This document shows positions 7,922-16,155 of a DNA stretch of 64,000 bases, one piece after another. Positions within the stretch are counted from its first letter, which is position 1, and every line of letters starts with the position of its first letter. Source of the stretch: Nocardia jiangxiensis NBRC 101359 (GTDB taxonomy: Bacteria; Actinomycetota; Actinomycetes; Mycobacteriales; Mycobacteriaceae); assembly GCF_000308615.1 (NCBI RefSeq), contig NZ_BAGB01000047.1, forward strand, positions 248,001 through 312,000, in the 5' to 3' direction. The position numbers and the translations under genes are program-made. Below the pieces are notes generated by a model. That model saw only the letters and a program-made list of their open reading frames with translations, had not been told where the DNA came from and ran no database searches.

Positions 7922-7938
7922 CGGAGATTGTTCATCTC
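7902..7938. promoter_or_regulatory. Tandem operator copies 3 and 4
   Basis: GAGAGTATCATTCTC (7902-7916) differs from the perfect palindrome by one base. GAGATTGTTCATCTC (7924-7938) is a weaker palindrome with five-base arms. They begin 22 bases apart, about two helical turns, and lie 58-94 bases before the amidohydrolase start. Confidence 0.6.
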
Positions 7939-7995
7939 CAAGAGGCAGCCGAGGTCGACCCATACGACATTCCGCACGAACTAGCGAGGAGTCCC

Positions 7996-9249
7996 GTGAA
8001 TATCGACGACATGATCCTGGTGAGCATCGACGACCATGTGGTCGAACCGATTCACATGTTCGACGGCCATGTCCCGAAGAAGTGGGCGGATCTGGCCCCG
8101 AAGGTGATCGTCGACGAGAAGGGCATCGACCGGTGGGTCTACCGTGACCGCCCGACCGGCGTCACCGGCCTCAACGCCGTGGTCTCCTGGCCCGCCGAGG
8201 AGTGGGGCTACGACCCAGCCGGATACGCCGAGATGCGTCCCGGGGTGTACGACGTGCACGAGCGCATCCGCGATATGAACGCCAACGGCATCCTGGCCTC
8301 GATGTGCTTCCCGACCTTCGCCGGGTTCAGCGCCGGGCATCTGGCCTACTTCAAGGACGAGATCACCGTCGCGATGATCCAGGCGTACAACGACTGGCAC
8401 ATCGAGGACTGGGCCGGGGCGTACCCGGGACGGTTCATCCCGCTGTCGATCCTGCCGCTGTGGGATCCGAAGCTGGCCGTCGCGGAGATCGAGCGGGTGG
8501 CCGAGAAGGGCTGCCACTCGGTGTCCATGCCCGAGTTGCCGCATCTGGACGGCCTGCCCAGCTACCACGACATCGAGTACTGGGGCCCGGTGTTCCAGGC
8601 GCTGTCCGATCACGGCACCGTGATGAATCTGCATATCGGACAAGGCTTCCGGGTGCTGAACCTGGCGCCCAACGCGCCGATCGACAATCTGATGGTGCTC
8701 GCGCCCAGCGTCTCGCTGATCGCCGCCCAGGACCTGCTGTGGGGCCCGGCGTTCCGCAGCTACCCGGGCCTGAAGGTCTCCTTCTCCGAGGGCGGCGTGG
8801 GCTGGATTCCGTTCTTCCTGGACCGCTCGGACCGGCACTACACCAACCAGCGCTGGCTGCGCCGCGACTTCGGCGGCAAGCTGCCCAGCGAGGTGTTCCG
8901 GGAGCACACCGTCGCCTGCTACGTCACCGACAAGACCTCGCTGAAGTTGCGGCACGAGATCGGCATCGACAACATCGCCTGGGAGTGCGACTACCCGCAC
9001 TCGGATTCGATCTGGCCCAACGCGCCCGAATTCGTGCTGGACGAATTGCAGGCCGTCGACGCCGACGACTCCGATATCGACAAGATCACCTGGCAGAACG
9101 CCTGCCGCTTCCTGAACTGGGATCCGTTCGCGCACATCCCGAAGGAGCAGGCGAGCGTCGGCGCGCTGCGCGCCCAGGCCAAGGATGTGGACACCTCCAC
9201 CACCTCCCGCAAGGAGTACGCCGCGGCCTACGCCCAGCGGGTCGGCTGA
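7996..9249 (+). CDS. Amidohydrolase-2 family hydrolase
   Basis: A 417-residue amidohydrolase of the large actinobacterial subgroup starting with the SIDDHVVEP motif. Other marks are the WECDYPHSDSIWPN metal/catalytic motif near residue 335 and the C-terminal WQNACRFLNWDP helix. The GTG at 7996 has GAGGAG five bases upstream. The longer frame from 7795 is rejected because it would translate through the operator sites. Close relatives act on carboxylated or thioester intermediates of aromatic, sterol or hydrocarbon degradation, but the substrate is not determinable. Three operator copies upstream point to regulation by the neighbouring MarR protein. A terminator follows at 9263. Confidence 0.9.
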   Translation: MNIDDMILVSIDDHVVEPIHMFDGHVPKKWADLAPKVIVDEKGIDRWVYRDRPTGVTGLNAVVSWPAEEWGYDPAGYAEMRPGVYDVHERIRDMNANGILASMCFPTFAGFSAGHLAYFKDEITVAMIQAYNDWHIEDWAGAYPGRFIPLSILPLWDPKLAVAEIERVAEKGCHSVSMPELPHLDGLPSYHDIEYWGPVFQALSDHGTVMNLHIGQGFRVLNLAPNAPIDNLMVLAPSVSLIAAQDLLWGPAFRSYPGLKVSFSEGGVGWIPFFLDRSDRHYTNQRWLRRDFGGKLPSEVFREHTVACYVTDKTSLKLRHEIGIDNIAWECDYPHSDSIWPNAPEFVLDELQAVDADDSDIDKITWQNACRFLNWDPFAHIPKEQASVGALRAQAKDVDTSTTSRKEYAAAYAQRVG

Positions 9250-9262
9250 TCGCACATCTATC

Positions 9263-9302
9263 GTGAACCCGGTACCGGACAACGCTCCGGTGCCGGGTTC
9301 AC
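9263..9302 (+). terminator. Hairpin after the amidohydrolase gene
   Basis: Arms of 17 bases (beginning GTGAACCCGGT) pair with one G-T wobble around a six-base loop. It sits 14 bases after the stop codon. There is no T-tract, as is common for actinobacterial terminators. Confidence 0.75.
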
Positions 9303-9355
9303 GCGTTGTCCCGGTGCCGCCCGGCGCCGCGCCCGACCAGGAGAAAGGCAGGATC

Positions 9356-9757
9356 ATGAAGCCGTCGGGGTATGTCGACTGGCCGGACTACCGAGTGGAC
9401 GTGCAGCGGGTCCGCAATCTGATCCGGGTGACCGCCGGGGATCGGGTCCTGGCCGAGACGAGCGCGGGTCTGCTCGTCGCGGAACAGGATCACGGCATCG
9501 CGTTCTACCTGCCCCGGGCCGATGTCCGTTTCGATCTGCTCGTCCCCAACGAGACAACCAGCCGCTGCCCGTTCAAGGGCACCGCGCGGTACTGGCGCGC
9601 GAGCGACGGCGCGGAACCGATCGCCTGGGAATACGCCGAACCGTATCCGGAGGTCGCGCTGCTGCGCGGGCACATCGCCTTCTATCAGGACCGGGTGCGG
9701 GTGGAGGTGGGCGTCGCGACGCCCGCGGTCAGCGCGCCCTACGCGAAAAGCCGCTGA
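9356..9757 (+). CDS. DUF427 family protein
   Basis: A 133-residue beta-rich protein of the DUF427 family, recognisable from the RVRVTAGDRVLAET-like N-terminal strand, the YLPRADVRFDLL segment and the CPFKGTARYW motif, followed by IAWEYAEPYPE. The biochemical role of the family is not established; members often sit in catabolic clusters. The ATG at 9356 is preceded by AGGAGAAAGG. It stands alone between the amidohydrolase terminator and the end of the convergent mce operon. Confidence 0.88.
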   Translation: MKPSGYVDWPDYRVDVQRVRNLIRVTAGDRVLAETSAGLLVAEQDHGIAFYLPRADVRFDLLVPNETTSRCPFKGTARYWRASDGAEPIAWEYAEPYPEVALLRGHIAFYQDRVRVEVGVATPAVSAPYAKSR

Positions 9758-9793
9758 CCGCAGCCATTTCCGGCCGCGGTCACGCGCATCGCC

Positions 9794-10426
9794 TCAGGGC
9801 AGGTCCACCTTGCTGGCCAGCCAGCGCCCGCCGACCCGATCCATGGTCATCAGGATGCGGTTTCGGTCGACGCGGGGGTCCGGATTGGTCACGTTGGTGA
9901 TCTGGGCGTCGACGAACAGCATCACCACGACGTGATCGGACGAGGCGGACTGCACGCTCGCGGCCACCACATTCCCCTTGCTGACCGACTTCGCCTGCAA
10001 CAGAAGCGGTTTGAGCTGGGTGGCGGACTGGCTGTACATATCCTTGAACTGCCCGGTCGCCCCGTTCAGCACGGTCGAGAAATCGGCGTCGATGTGTGCC
10101 GAATCGATACTGGTCAGCGCGACGGCGTAATCCTTCGCCGCGGCCATCGCGGCCTGCCCGGCCGCCTCGTCGTCGTTGCGCGCCTTCAGTTTCCACCCGA
10201 ACACCGCCGCGAGGACGACCGCGACGATCAGCAGGAACAACAGCACCGCGGTGACCGGCCGGGGTACGAATCGCCGCCACCGGGATTCCGCGACCACCGT
10301 CCCATCGCCGACAGCCGACTTCTCCACCGCAGCCTCTTCGGCCGCATCCTCCGACTCCCCCACGGCCGCAGTTTCTTTCGCAGCCCGCGACTCGTCCGGT
10401 GTCACCACCGCGGTCTGGTCGTTCAT
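9794..10426 (-). CDS. Mce-associated membrane protein
   Basis: A 210-residue protein with an acidic, Ala/Glu-rich cytosolic N-terminus (residues 1-55), one membrane helix (about 63-85, PVTAVLLFLLIVAVVLAAVFGW) and an extracytoplasmic alpha/beta domain of about 120 residues. This is the layout of the Mce-associated (Mam/Mas) proteins that close mce operons and stabilise the transporter. The ATG at 10426 has GGAG six bases upstream. It is the last gene of the mce operon, 45 bases after mceF. Confidence 0.88.
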   Translation of the reverse strand: MNDQTAVVTPDESRAAKETAAVGESEDAAEEAAVEKSAVGDGTVVAESRWRRFVPRPVTAVLLFLLIVAVVLAAVFGWKLKARNDDEAAGQAAMAAAKDYAVALTSIDSAHIDADFSTVLNGATGQFKDMYSQSATQLKPLLLQAKSVSKGNVVAASVQSASSDHVVVMLFVDAQITNVTNPDPRVDRNRILMTMDRVGGRWLASKVDLP

Positions 10427-10471
10427 TCGTATCTCCAATCGTCGAGCCTCGTGCGATCACCGCGGCGCATG

Positions 10472-11728
10472 TCAACCGTGCGCGTGCACGCCGCCGTACG
10501 GGGCCGGAATCGACAGTGGTCCGGTCGGGGTCGGATCCGCCCGCTGCAGCGGATTCGAGCCGGGAGGTGCGGTGGCGGTGTTGTCGCCCGGCGGACGGGG
10601 CGCATTCGCCGCGCCGCGAACCAGATTCGGGGCCGGGCTCGTACACCGCACGTTCAGATACGGTTCGGGCGTGTTCGGCACCGACCCCGGCAGACGCGGC
10701 ACGTTGTAATCGCAGGCGGTCCGGGGATAGACGCTCACCTCGGCCCAGACCCCGCCGTCGTGGAAGGCCGAGGAGATGGCGTCGAGTGCGGACCCGGCGC
10801 GCTGCTGCGGCCAGAAGAACTCGTTCAACGCCGGAATGTGCAGATAGGCCATCTGCGACGTGGTCGTCAGATTCCCCAGCAGCTGCACCATGGTCGGCGA
10901 GTTGTCGGCGATGATCTGATCGAGCGCGGTCGTCATCCCCGGCACGGTGTTCACCATCGTCCGGTAGCCGCCGGTCATCGAGCCGACGCCAGCCATGATC
11001 TCGGCGAGATTGCGCGACGTCGCCCGCAGTCCGGGACTCACCTGACTCATCGTGGTCAGCACCGTCTTGCTGTTGTGCAGCAGCGAAACCGTCTGCGGCA
11101 GCACCGAATCCAGCGTCGAGAGCATGAACATGCCGCCGTCCAGGATGGCCGAGAGCTTCTCCGGCCCCTGCGGCCCCACCCCGAGTTCGTTCTCGATGGC
11201 CTTCAGTTTCGCCGGATCCAGCTGTTGCAGTGGACCGTTGAGATGGTCGAGCAGGGTCGCCAGCGGAACCGGAGTCGAAGTCCGATCCGGGGAGACCACC
11301 GCGCCGTCGGTCAGATAGGGCCCTTTGTCGGTGGTGGGCAGGAAGTCCAGATACTGCTCCCCCGCGGCCGACAGGGCCGCGACCCGCACGTCACCGCCCA
11401 CCGGAATGTGCACCCCGTCATCGATGTCGGCGATCGCGACGACCTTGTCGCCGTCCACACTCACCGACTGCACGCGACCGACCGGCACACCCCGCAGCGT
11501 CACATCCTGATTGGGCAGCAGCCCACCGGACTGGGCCAGCTGGACCCGCACGTGGTACTGCGAATGCAACGGATCGATCTTCAACGAACCCAGCAGCAGA
11601 TAGCCCGCACCGACCACGAACACCAGCGCCAGGCCCACCATCGAGGTCAGCAGCCGGTGACGCGTGAGCTGACGCGCGCCGAACACCAGAACTCGTGCGG
11701 GCGGTTCGAACACCGCGGAGATACTCAT
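10472..11728 (-). CDS. mceF: Mce family protein MceF
   Basis: A 418-residue Mce protein: one N-terminal membrane helix (about residues 27-49), an MlaD/MCE domain with the LLPNQDVTLRGVPVGRV motif (about 68-150), then a long helical region that in this family lines the hexameric tunnel across the periplasm. The Pro/Gly-rich C-terminal tail (last about 50 residues) is typical of actinobacterial MceF. The ATG overlaps the mceE stop by four bases. One of six different Mce subunits that together carry hydrophobic substrate to the YrbE permease. Confidence 0.92.
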   Translation of the reverse strand: MSISAVFEPPARVLVFGARQLTRHRLLTSMVGLALVFVVGAGYLLLGSLKIDPLHSQYHVRVQLAQSGGLLPNQDVTLRGVPVGRVQSVSVDGDKVVAIADIDDGVHIPVGGDVRVAALSAAGEQYLDFLPTTDKGPYLTDGAVVSPDRTSTPVPLATLLDHLNGPLQQLDPAKLKAIENELGVGPQGPEKLSAILDGGMFMLSTLDSVLPQTVSLLHNSKTVLTTMSQVSPGLRATSRNLAEIMAGVGSMTGGYRTMVNTVPGMTTALDQIIADNSPTMVQLLGNLTTTSQMAYLHIPALNEFFWPQQRAGSALDAISSAFHDGGVWAEVSVYPRTACDYNVPRLPGSVPNTPEPYLNVRCTSPAPNLVRGAANAPRPPGDNTATAPPGSNPLQRADPTPTGPLSIPAPYGGVHAHG

Positions 11729-12930
11729 CGTCCCGGTCCCGTCACTCGTCCCGGTCCCGTCACTCGTCCCGGTACCGGCAGTGGCAGTGGCCCCGGCGCA
11801 GCCGCCGGTCCCGGTGCAGTCGGCGCCCCTGGCACCGTCACCCGGTCCTTCAATCTGTTCAGGGTGTACTCCAGCGATCCCACGAAATTCGTCCAATCGG
11901 TGGGTGTCGGCGCGGTGGCGCCGGGATCGCCCGGATATCCGGGATCCGCTCCCGCGCCCACGGCCAGGCGGGCGATGTCGACGTTCACGTGCGCGGACTG
12001 TGCGTCGGTCACCTTCACCACGATGGGCAGGATCCCGATCAGCGGATCGAGATCCGCCCTCGGATTGTTAGCCGCGGCATTCATATTGGCGGCCAGCTCG
12101 TTGACCGACTTGATCAGGCTCAGATCGTTGGCGCCCTGCACCGAGGGATACCGCGAGAGCTGCTGACTGATCCGGTTCAGCTGACCGATCAGGTCGACGA
12201 TCTGCTGGGTGTTGTCGCCGATGACCTGGATCGCCGGTCCGGCCGCGGCCACCGCGTTGTCGACATCGGGCCGGTGCGCGGCCAGCGTCGCGCTCAAATC
12301 CTTTGTGGTGGCCAGGATCCGGCGTATCTGATCGGTGCGGGCCAGCAGGCTGTCCACCAGCTGACGGGTCTGCTGGATCATGGTGGCCAGGCGATCCCCG
12401 CGCCCGCCGACCGCCTCGCCGAGACTGTTCGCCAGGGTGGTGACGTTCTCGATCGCGCCGCCGTTCACCAGCAGGGCGGCGCGGGTGAGCACCTCCTCGA
12501 TGGTGGCGGCAGCCGCGGTGGACTGTTCGGGAATGCTCGCGCCGTCGGCCAATCGCGGGGCGTCCGGGTCCGGATGCGCGGGCGGGGTCAACGCGACGAA
12601 GACATCGCCCATCGGTGTGGCGGAACGCAATTCGGCCGAAGTGCCCGTCGGCAGCAGCACCCCGGACTTGATCCGCATATGCACCACGGCGGTGTAATTC
12701 TTCGCCTGCATCGACTCGACCTCACCGATATCCGCACCGTTGAGCCGGACCTTCGCCTTGGTCGGCAGATTGAGCGCATTGGCGAATGTCGCTGTCAGCG
12801 AATACGAATCAGCGCCCACGCCCGGGGCGGGCAGCGGGATCTTGTCCAGGCTCACCGAACACGCGGTGGTCGACAGCGCCACCGCCGCGGCGAGGGCGGC
12901 GACGCGTCGTCTCGGTCCGAATGTCATCAT
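11725..12930 (-). CDS. mceE: Mce family lipoprotein MceE (LprK-like)
   Basis: A 401-residue Mce protein with a lipoprotein signal ending in the lipobox-like STTAC (Cys about residue 24), as expected of the E subunit (LprK in mycobacteria). The MCE domain follows with the LPTKAKVRLNGADIGEVESM motif, then a helical domain. The C-terminus is unusual: a Pro/Gly/Ala run ending in repeated VTGPGR units encoded by an 18-base tandem repeat. It overlaps mceF by four bases; mceD ends 17 bases upstream. Confidence 0.92.
   Translation of the reverse strand: MMTFGPRRRVAALAAAVALSTTACSVSLDKIPLPAPGVGADSYSLTATFANALNLPTKAKVRLNGADIGEVESMQAKNYTAVVHMRIKSGVLLPTGTSAELRSATPMGDVFVALTPPAHPDPDAPRLADGASIPEQSTAAAATIEEVLTRAALLVNGGAIENVTTLANSLGEAVGGRGDRLATMIQQTRQLVDSLLARTDQIRRILATTKDLSATLAAHRPDVDNAVAAAGPAIQVIGDNTQQIVDLIGQLNRISQQLSRYPSVQGANDLSLIKSVNELAANMNAAANNPRADLDPLIGILPIVVKVTDAQSAHVNVDIARLAVGAGADPGYPGDPGATAPTPTDWTNFVGSLEYTLNRLKDRVTVPGAPTAPGPAAAPGPLPLPVPGRVTGPGRVTGPGR
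11729..11777. repeat. 18-base tandem repeat at the end of mceE
   Basis: CGTCCCGGTCCCGTCACT is repeated exactly at 11729-11746 and 11747-11764, with a partial third copy from 11765. It encodes the C-terminal repeats of MceE. Copy number could vary by slippage without a frameshift because the unit is a multiple of three. Confidence 0.85.
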
Positions 12931-12947
12931 TTCCTCGGTATCCCTTG

Positions 12948-14063
12948 CTATTTCGCCGGGGCTCCCGCCATCGCGGCGAGCATCTGGCCGATACCGAAGT
13001 CCGGCCCCATATCGCGCATCGAGCCGGTCGCACAGCCCAGATTGTGCAGTTGCAGTAGGTTGCAGACCTCCTTGACCATCTGGCCGTCCAGCAGGAATTT
13101 GTCCAAGCCGACGGTGCCGCGCAACGCGCCGTTCTTGGTGTCCAGGGCGTTGTAGACGTTGTCGGTGACCATCGGGAAGATGTCCAGGAACTCGGCCAGG
13201 TTGTCGTTGTAGTCGGCCATCGACTTGGTGACGGTGTTGGTATCGGTCGCCAGGCCGTGCAGATTGTCCCGGTTGCGCTGCAGCAGATCGGTGACCTGGA
13301 CCAGGATCTCGTTCAGCTTCTTACCGGTGTCCCCGTTGCCCAGGTTCTGATCGGCGAGGATTGCGCTGAGTTGGTCCACGCCCGAACCGAATTGGCGGAT
13401 CTGCTGATCGTTGCGCGACGCGGCGGAGGTCAGCACGTCCAGGTTGCGCACGATCGTGGTCACCGCATCCTTGGTCGCGGCGCCGTTGTCCGAACCCAGT
13501 CGCAGCGCGCGGGACAACTCGGTCATCGCGTCCCGCATCTGTTTGCCGTTGCCGGTGGCGATCTGCGAGCTGACATCGAGCAGACCCGCGACCGGGCCGT
13601 TGCCCTTACCGTCCCCGCCCAGCGACTGGGACAGCCTGTCGGCCATGGACAGCAGACTGTCGAACTCGACGGGCGTGCGGGTGCGGTCGGTGCTCAGCAC
13701 GGCGTTATCCTGCATGGTCGGGCCGCTGTGGTAGACGGGTGTGAATTCCACGTGCCGGTCGGTGAGCAGTGAATCCGAGACCGTGACCGCCATCGCGTCG
13801 GCCGGGATCCTGACCCACCTGTCCACCTTCATGGTCACATCGACGTGCGTCGGATGCGGGGTGACCGAGACGACCTTGCCGACCTTCATCCCCAGCACCG
13901 CAACGGTATTGCCGTTGTACAGACCGTTCGCGGAGGCGAATTGCGCGGTGACGGTGATCGAGGAATCGACCAGACCGCCGACCGGCCCGCTCGAGCAGCC
14001 GGCCACCGCGGCACCGGCGATCACGACGACAAGCAGCTTCAACGCGCGACTCAGGGAACTCAT
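12948..14063 (-). CDS. mceD: Mce family lipoprotein MceD
   Basis: A 371-residue Mce protein. It has a lipoprotein signal peptide with lipobox VAGC (Cys about residue 22), unlike classical MceD proteins, which mostly have a plain membrane helix. The MCE domain shows GLYNGNTVAVLGMKVGKVVSV near residue 45, and a long amphipathic helical part follows. The ATG at 14063 overlaps the mceC stop as ATGA; the longer frame to 14207 is not supported. Two lipoproteins (D and E) in one Mce set may alter how the hexamer is anchored. Confidence 0.9.
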   Translation of the reverse strand: MSSLSRALKLLVVVIAGAAVAGCSSGPVGGLVDSSITVTAQFASANGLYNGNTVAVLGMKVGKVVSVTPHPTHVDVTMKVDRWVRIPADAMAVTVSDSLLTDRHVEFTPVYHSGPTMQDNAVLSTDRTRTPVEFDSLLSMADRLSQSLGGDGKGNGPVAGLLDVSSQIATGNGKQMRDAMTELSRALRLGSDNGAATKDAVTTIVRNLDVLTSAASRNDQQIRQFGSGVDQLSAILADQNLGNGDTGKKLNEILVQVTDLLQRNRDNLHGLATDTNTVTKSMADYNDNLAEFLDIFPMVTDNVYNALDTKNGALRGTVGLDKFLLDGQMVKEVCNLLQLHNLGCATGSMRDMGPDFGIGQMLAAMAGAPAK

Positions 14064-15112
14064 CTGCAGTCCTCGAGGTACGGGGGTCGATTCACCTTCT
14101 GGGCGTATCCGCTCAGCGCGCACATGAACGAGTCGATGAACGCGCCGTCGGGGCCGTTGCCCACCAATTCCTGGCCGGTTCCGGTGGCATTGGCGAACAG
14201 CCGCCACGGCACCGGGAGGATCTGCAGCAGATTGCGCAGCAGATCGTCGTGACCGGCCAGCATTCCGGTCATCTGCCGCAGATTGGTGAGCAGTTGCTGT
14301 ATTTCGGCGCGGTCGCCCGCCGCGATCGGCTCGAGCTGCTGGATCAGCGTGGTGGTGGCATTGAGCAGATTCACCACCGCCGCCTGCCGGGAGATGATCT
14401 GCGACAACACATCCCGGCCCTGACCGATCAGCTGCGCGAGTTCGGCCTTCTGCTGCACCAGCACGTCGGTCACCTGCTGGGTGCTGGTCAGCAGTGAACC
14501 CAGCTGATTGCGCCGGTCCGCGATGACGGTCGCCAGGTCCTTGACGTTCTGCAGCACCTCGGGCACCAGTTTCGGCGTCCCCTGCAACTGGGTGCTCAGA
14601 TCCTGCATGGAACTGGCGATCCGGTCGGCATCGATACCGCCGAAGGTGGTCGTGGCGTTCGCCAGCGCGGTCTGTAGATCGTAGGGAACTTCGGTGTCGG
14701 ACAACGGAATGACGTTGTCGTGCAGATGCCCCTGCCCCGCGGGCCGCAATTCGACGTAGCGCGATCCCAGCAGCGTGGTCAGTTTGATCGCGGCCTTGGT
14801 GTCCTTGCCCAGCGGCAGATCCCGATGCAGTTTCATGGTGAGCACGACGTGGTCGCCGTCGAGCCGGGTGCCGGTGACCGTGCCGACCTGGATACCGGCC
14901 AGCGTCACCGCGTCACCGGCCGAAACGCCAGCCGCCTGAGCGAAATTAGCGGTGTAGGTCTCATCGCCCAGATGTAGCGAGTTCACGAAGACCGTGACGC
15001 CGACGACGACCGCGAGCACGACCATCGCGGCAATGCCGATGCGCAGTTTGCCGTACTCCTCGAGCGGACGTCCGCGCATCCGCTGCCACATTTGCCTGAG
15101 TCGTCTCACCAT
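14060..15112 (-). CDS. mceC: Mce family protein MceC
   Basis: A 350-residue Mce protein with a cationic N-terminus, one membrane helix (about 24-44, IGIAAMVVLAVVVGVTVFV), the MCE domain (AAGVSAGDAVTLAGIQVGTVT, about residue 61 onward) and a helical domain with regular hydrophobic repeats. It begins five bases after the mceB stop and overlaps mceD by four bases. It belongs to the six-subunit lipid importer and has no enzymatic role. Confidence 0.92.
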   Translation of the reverse strand: MVRRLRQMWQRMRGRPLEEYGKLRIGIAAMVVLAVVVGVTVFVNSLHLGDETYTANFAQAAGVSAGDAVTLAGIQVGTVTGTRLDGDHVVLTMKLHRDLPLGKDTKAAIKLTTLLGSRYVELRPAGQGHLHDNVIPLSDTEVPYDLQTALANATTTFGGIDADRIASSMQDLSTQLQGTPKLVPEVLQNVKDLATVIADRRNQLGSLLTSTQQVTDVLVQQKAELAQLIGQGRDVLSQIISRQAAVVNLLNATTTLIQQLEPIAAGDRAEIQQLLTNLRQMTGMLAGHDDLLRNLLQILPVPWRLFANATGTGQELVGNGPDGAFIDSFMCALSGYAQKVNRPPYLEDCR

Positions 15113-15117
15113 AATCC

Positions 15118-16155
15118 CTATCGACAGATCGCCGAATTCTCGACCTTGCCACTCGGCGTCGTCGCCCCGAGGATCGCCGACATCAGCGGATCGATTCCGG
15201 GAACGGCGCTCACTTGCACATTGCAGACGTACGCGTTGAGGTAGGCACCGGTATTGGTGATGCGGGACAGGCCCTTCAGCATGAAGGGCAGGTTGAATCC
15301 CAGATACGCGAACTTCTGTTTGTTGGTGATGAAATGTTGCGCGAATCCCGGCTGGCGGACGACGAAGTCGTTCATCGCCGGCGCCGAGCCGCGCACCACG
15401 GCCGCCGCCCGGCCCACCACGGCCGAGATCGAACTGACCTGCCCGAACAGCGCGTCGCGATCCTGCGACAGGCCGTCGAAGATCCGCCGCGTCTGCTGGA
15501 CGACCGTCTGCAGATTGCCGCTCTGCTTCGCCAGATCCGACATCACCCCGGCGAGATTGTCGATGATCTGCCCGAGGATCTGGTCCGGACCCGAAAAAGC
15601 TTGTGCCAGTGCGGAAGTCTGGGTGATCAGCGAGGTGATCGCGCCGTTGTCACCCTGCAGCGCCCGGACCACCGCCTGGGTGATGTTGTCCACCTGCTGC
15701 GGGTCGAGCACGCTGAACAGCGGCTCGAATCCGTTGAGCAGCTTGGAGATGTCGAAGGAGGGCTCGGTGTGCGCGAGCGGAATCTGCCCGCCCGGCGCCA
15801 GCACCTTCGGGTCGCCGTAATTGCCCAGCGACAGACCGACATAGCGCTGCCCGATGAGGTTCTGGTACGTGATCGATGCGGAGGTGTTGCCGTACAGCAC
15901 CTGGTCGTGCTGCACCTCGAAACTCACCTTCGCGTTCACCCCGTCGAGTTCGACCGCCTTGACGCGGCCGACCCGCACACCCGCCATCCGCACGTCATCG
16001 CCCGAATGCAGTCCGGACACGTCGGTGAACAACGCCGAGTAGGTGTCGGTGCGCCCACTCACGCTGCGCGCCAACGTGATATAGACCGTCCAGGTCAGCA
16101 GGATCGAGACGGTCAGGAACAGGATCAGGCCGATCAGCGGTTTGCGGTAGCTCAT
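15118..16155 (-). CDS. mceB: Mce family protein MceB
   Basis: A 345-residue Mce protein: membrane helix at about residues 9-29, MCE domain with the SGLHSGDDVRMAGVRVGRVKAV motif (about 48-70), helical region, and a conserved-type C-terminus with paired Cys (YVCNVQ and the final ICR) that can form a disulfide. It overlaps mceA by four bases. One of each Mce subunit is expected per transporter. Confidence 0.93.
   Translation of the reverse strand: MSYRKPLIGLILFLTVSILLTWTVYITLARSVSGRTDTYSALFTDVSGLHSGDDVRMAGVRVGRVKAVELDGVNAKVSFEVQHDQVLYGNTSASITYQNLIGQRYVGLSLGNYGDPKVLAPGGQIPLAHTEPSFDISKLLNGFEPLFSVLDPQQVDNITQAVVRALQGDNGAITSLITQTSALAQAFSGPDQILGQIIDNLAGVMSDLAKQSGNLQTVVQQTRRIFDGLSQDRDALFGQVSSISAVVGRAAAVVRGSAPAMNDFVVRQPGFAQHFITNKQKFAYLGFNLPFMLKGLSRITNTGAYLNAYVCNVQVSAVPGIDPLMSAILGATTPSGKVENSAICR

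Noticed and set aside
7795..7995. N-terminal extension of the amidohydrolase
   Set aside because: It would be translated through three operator copies and has no ribosome site; the GTG at 7996 has one.
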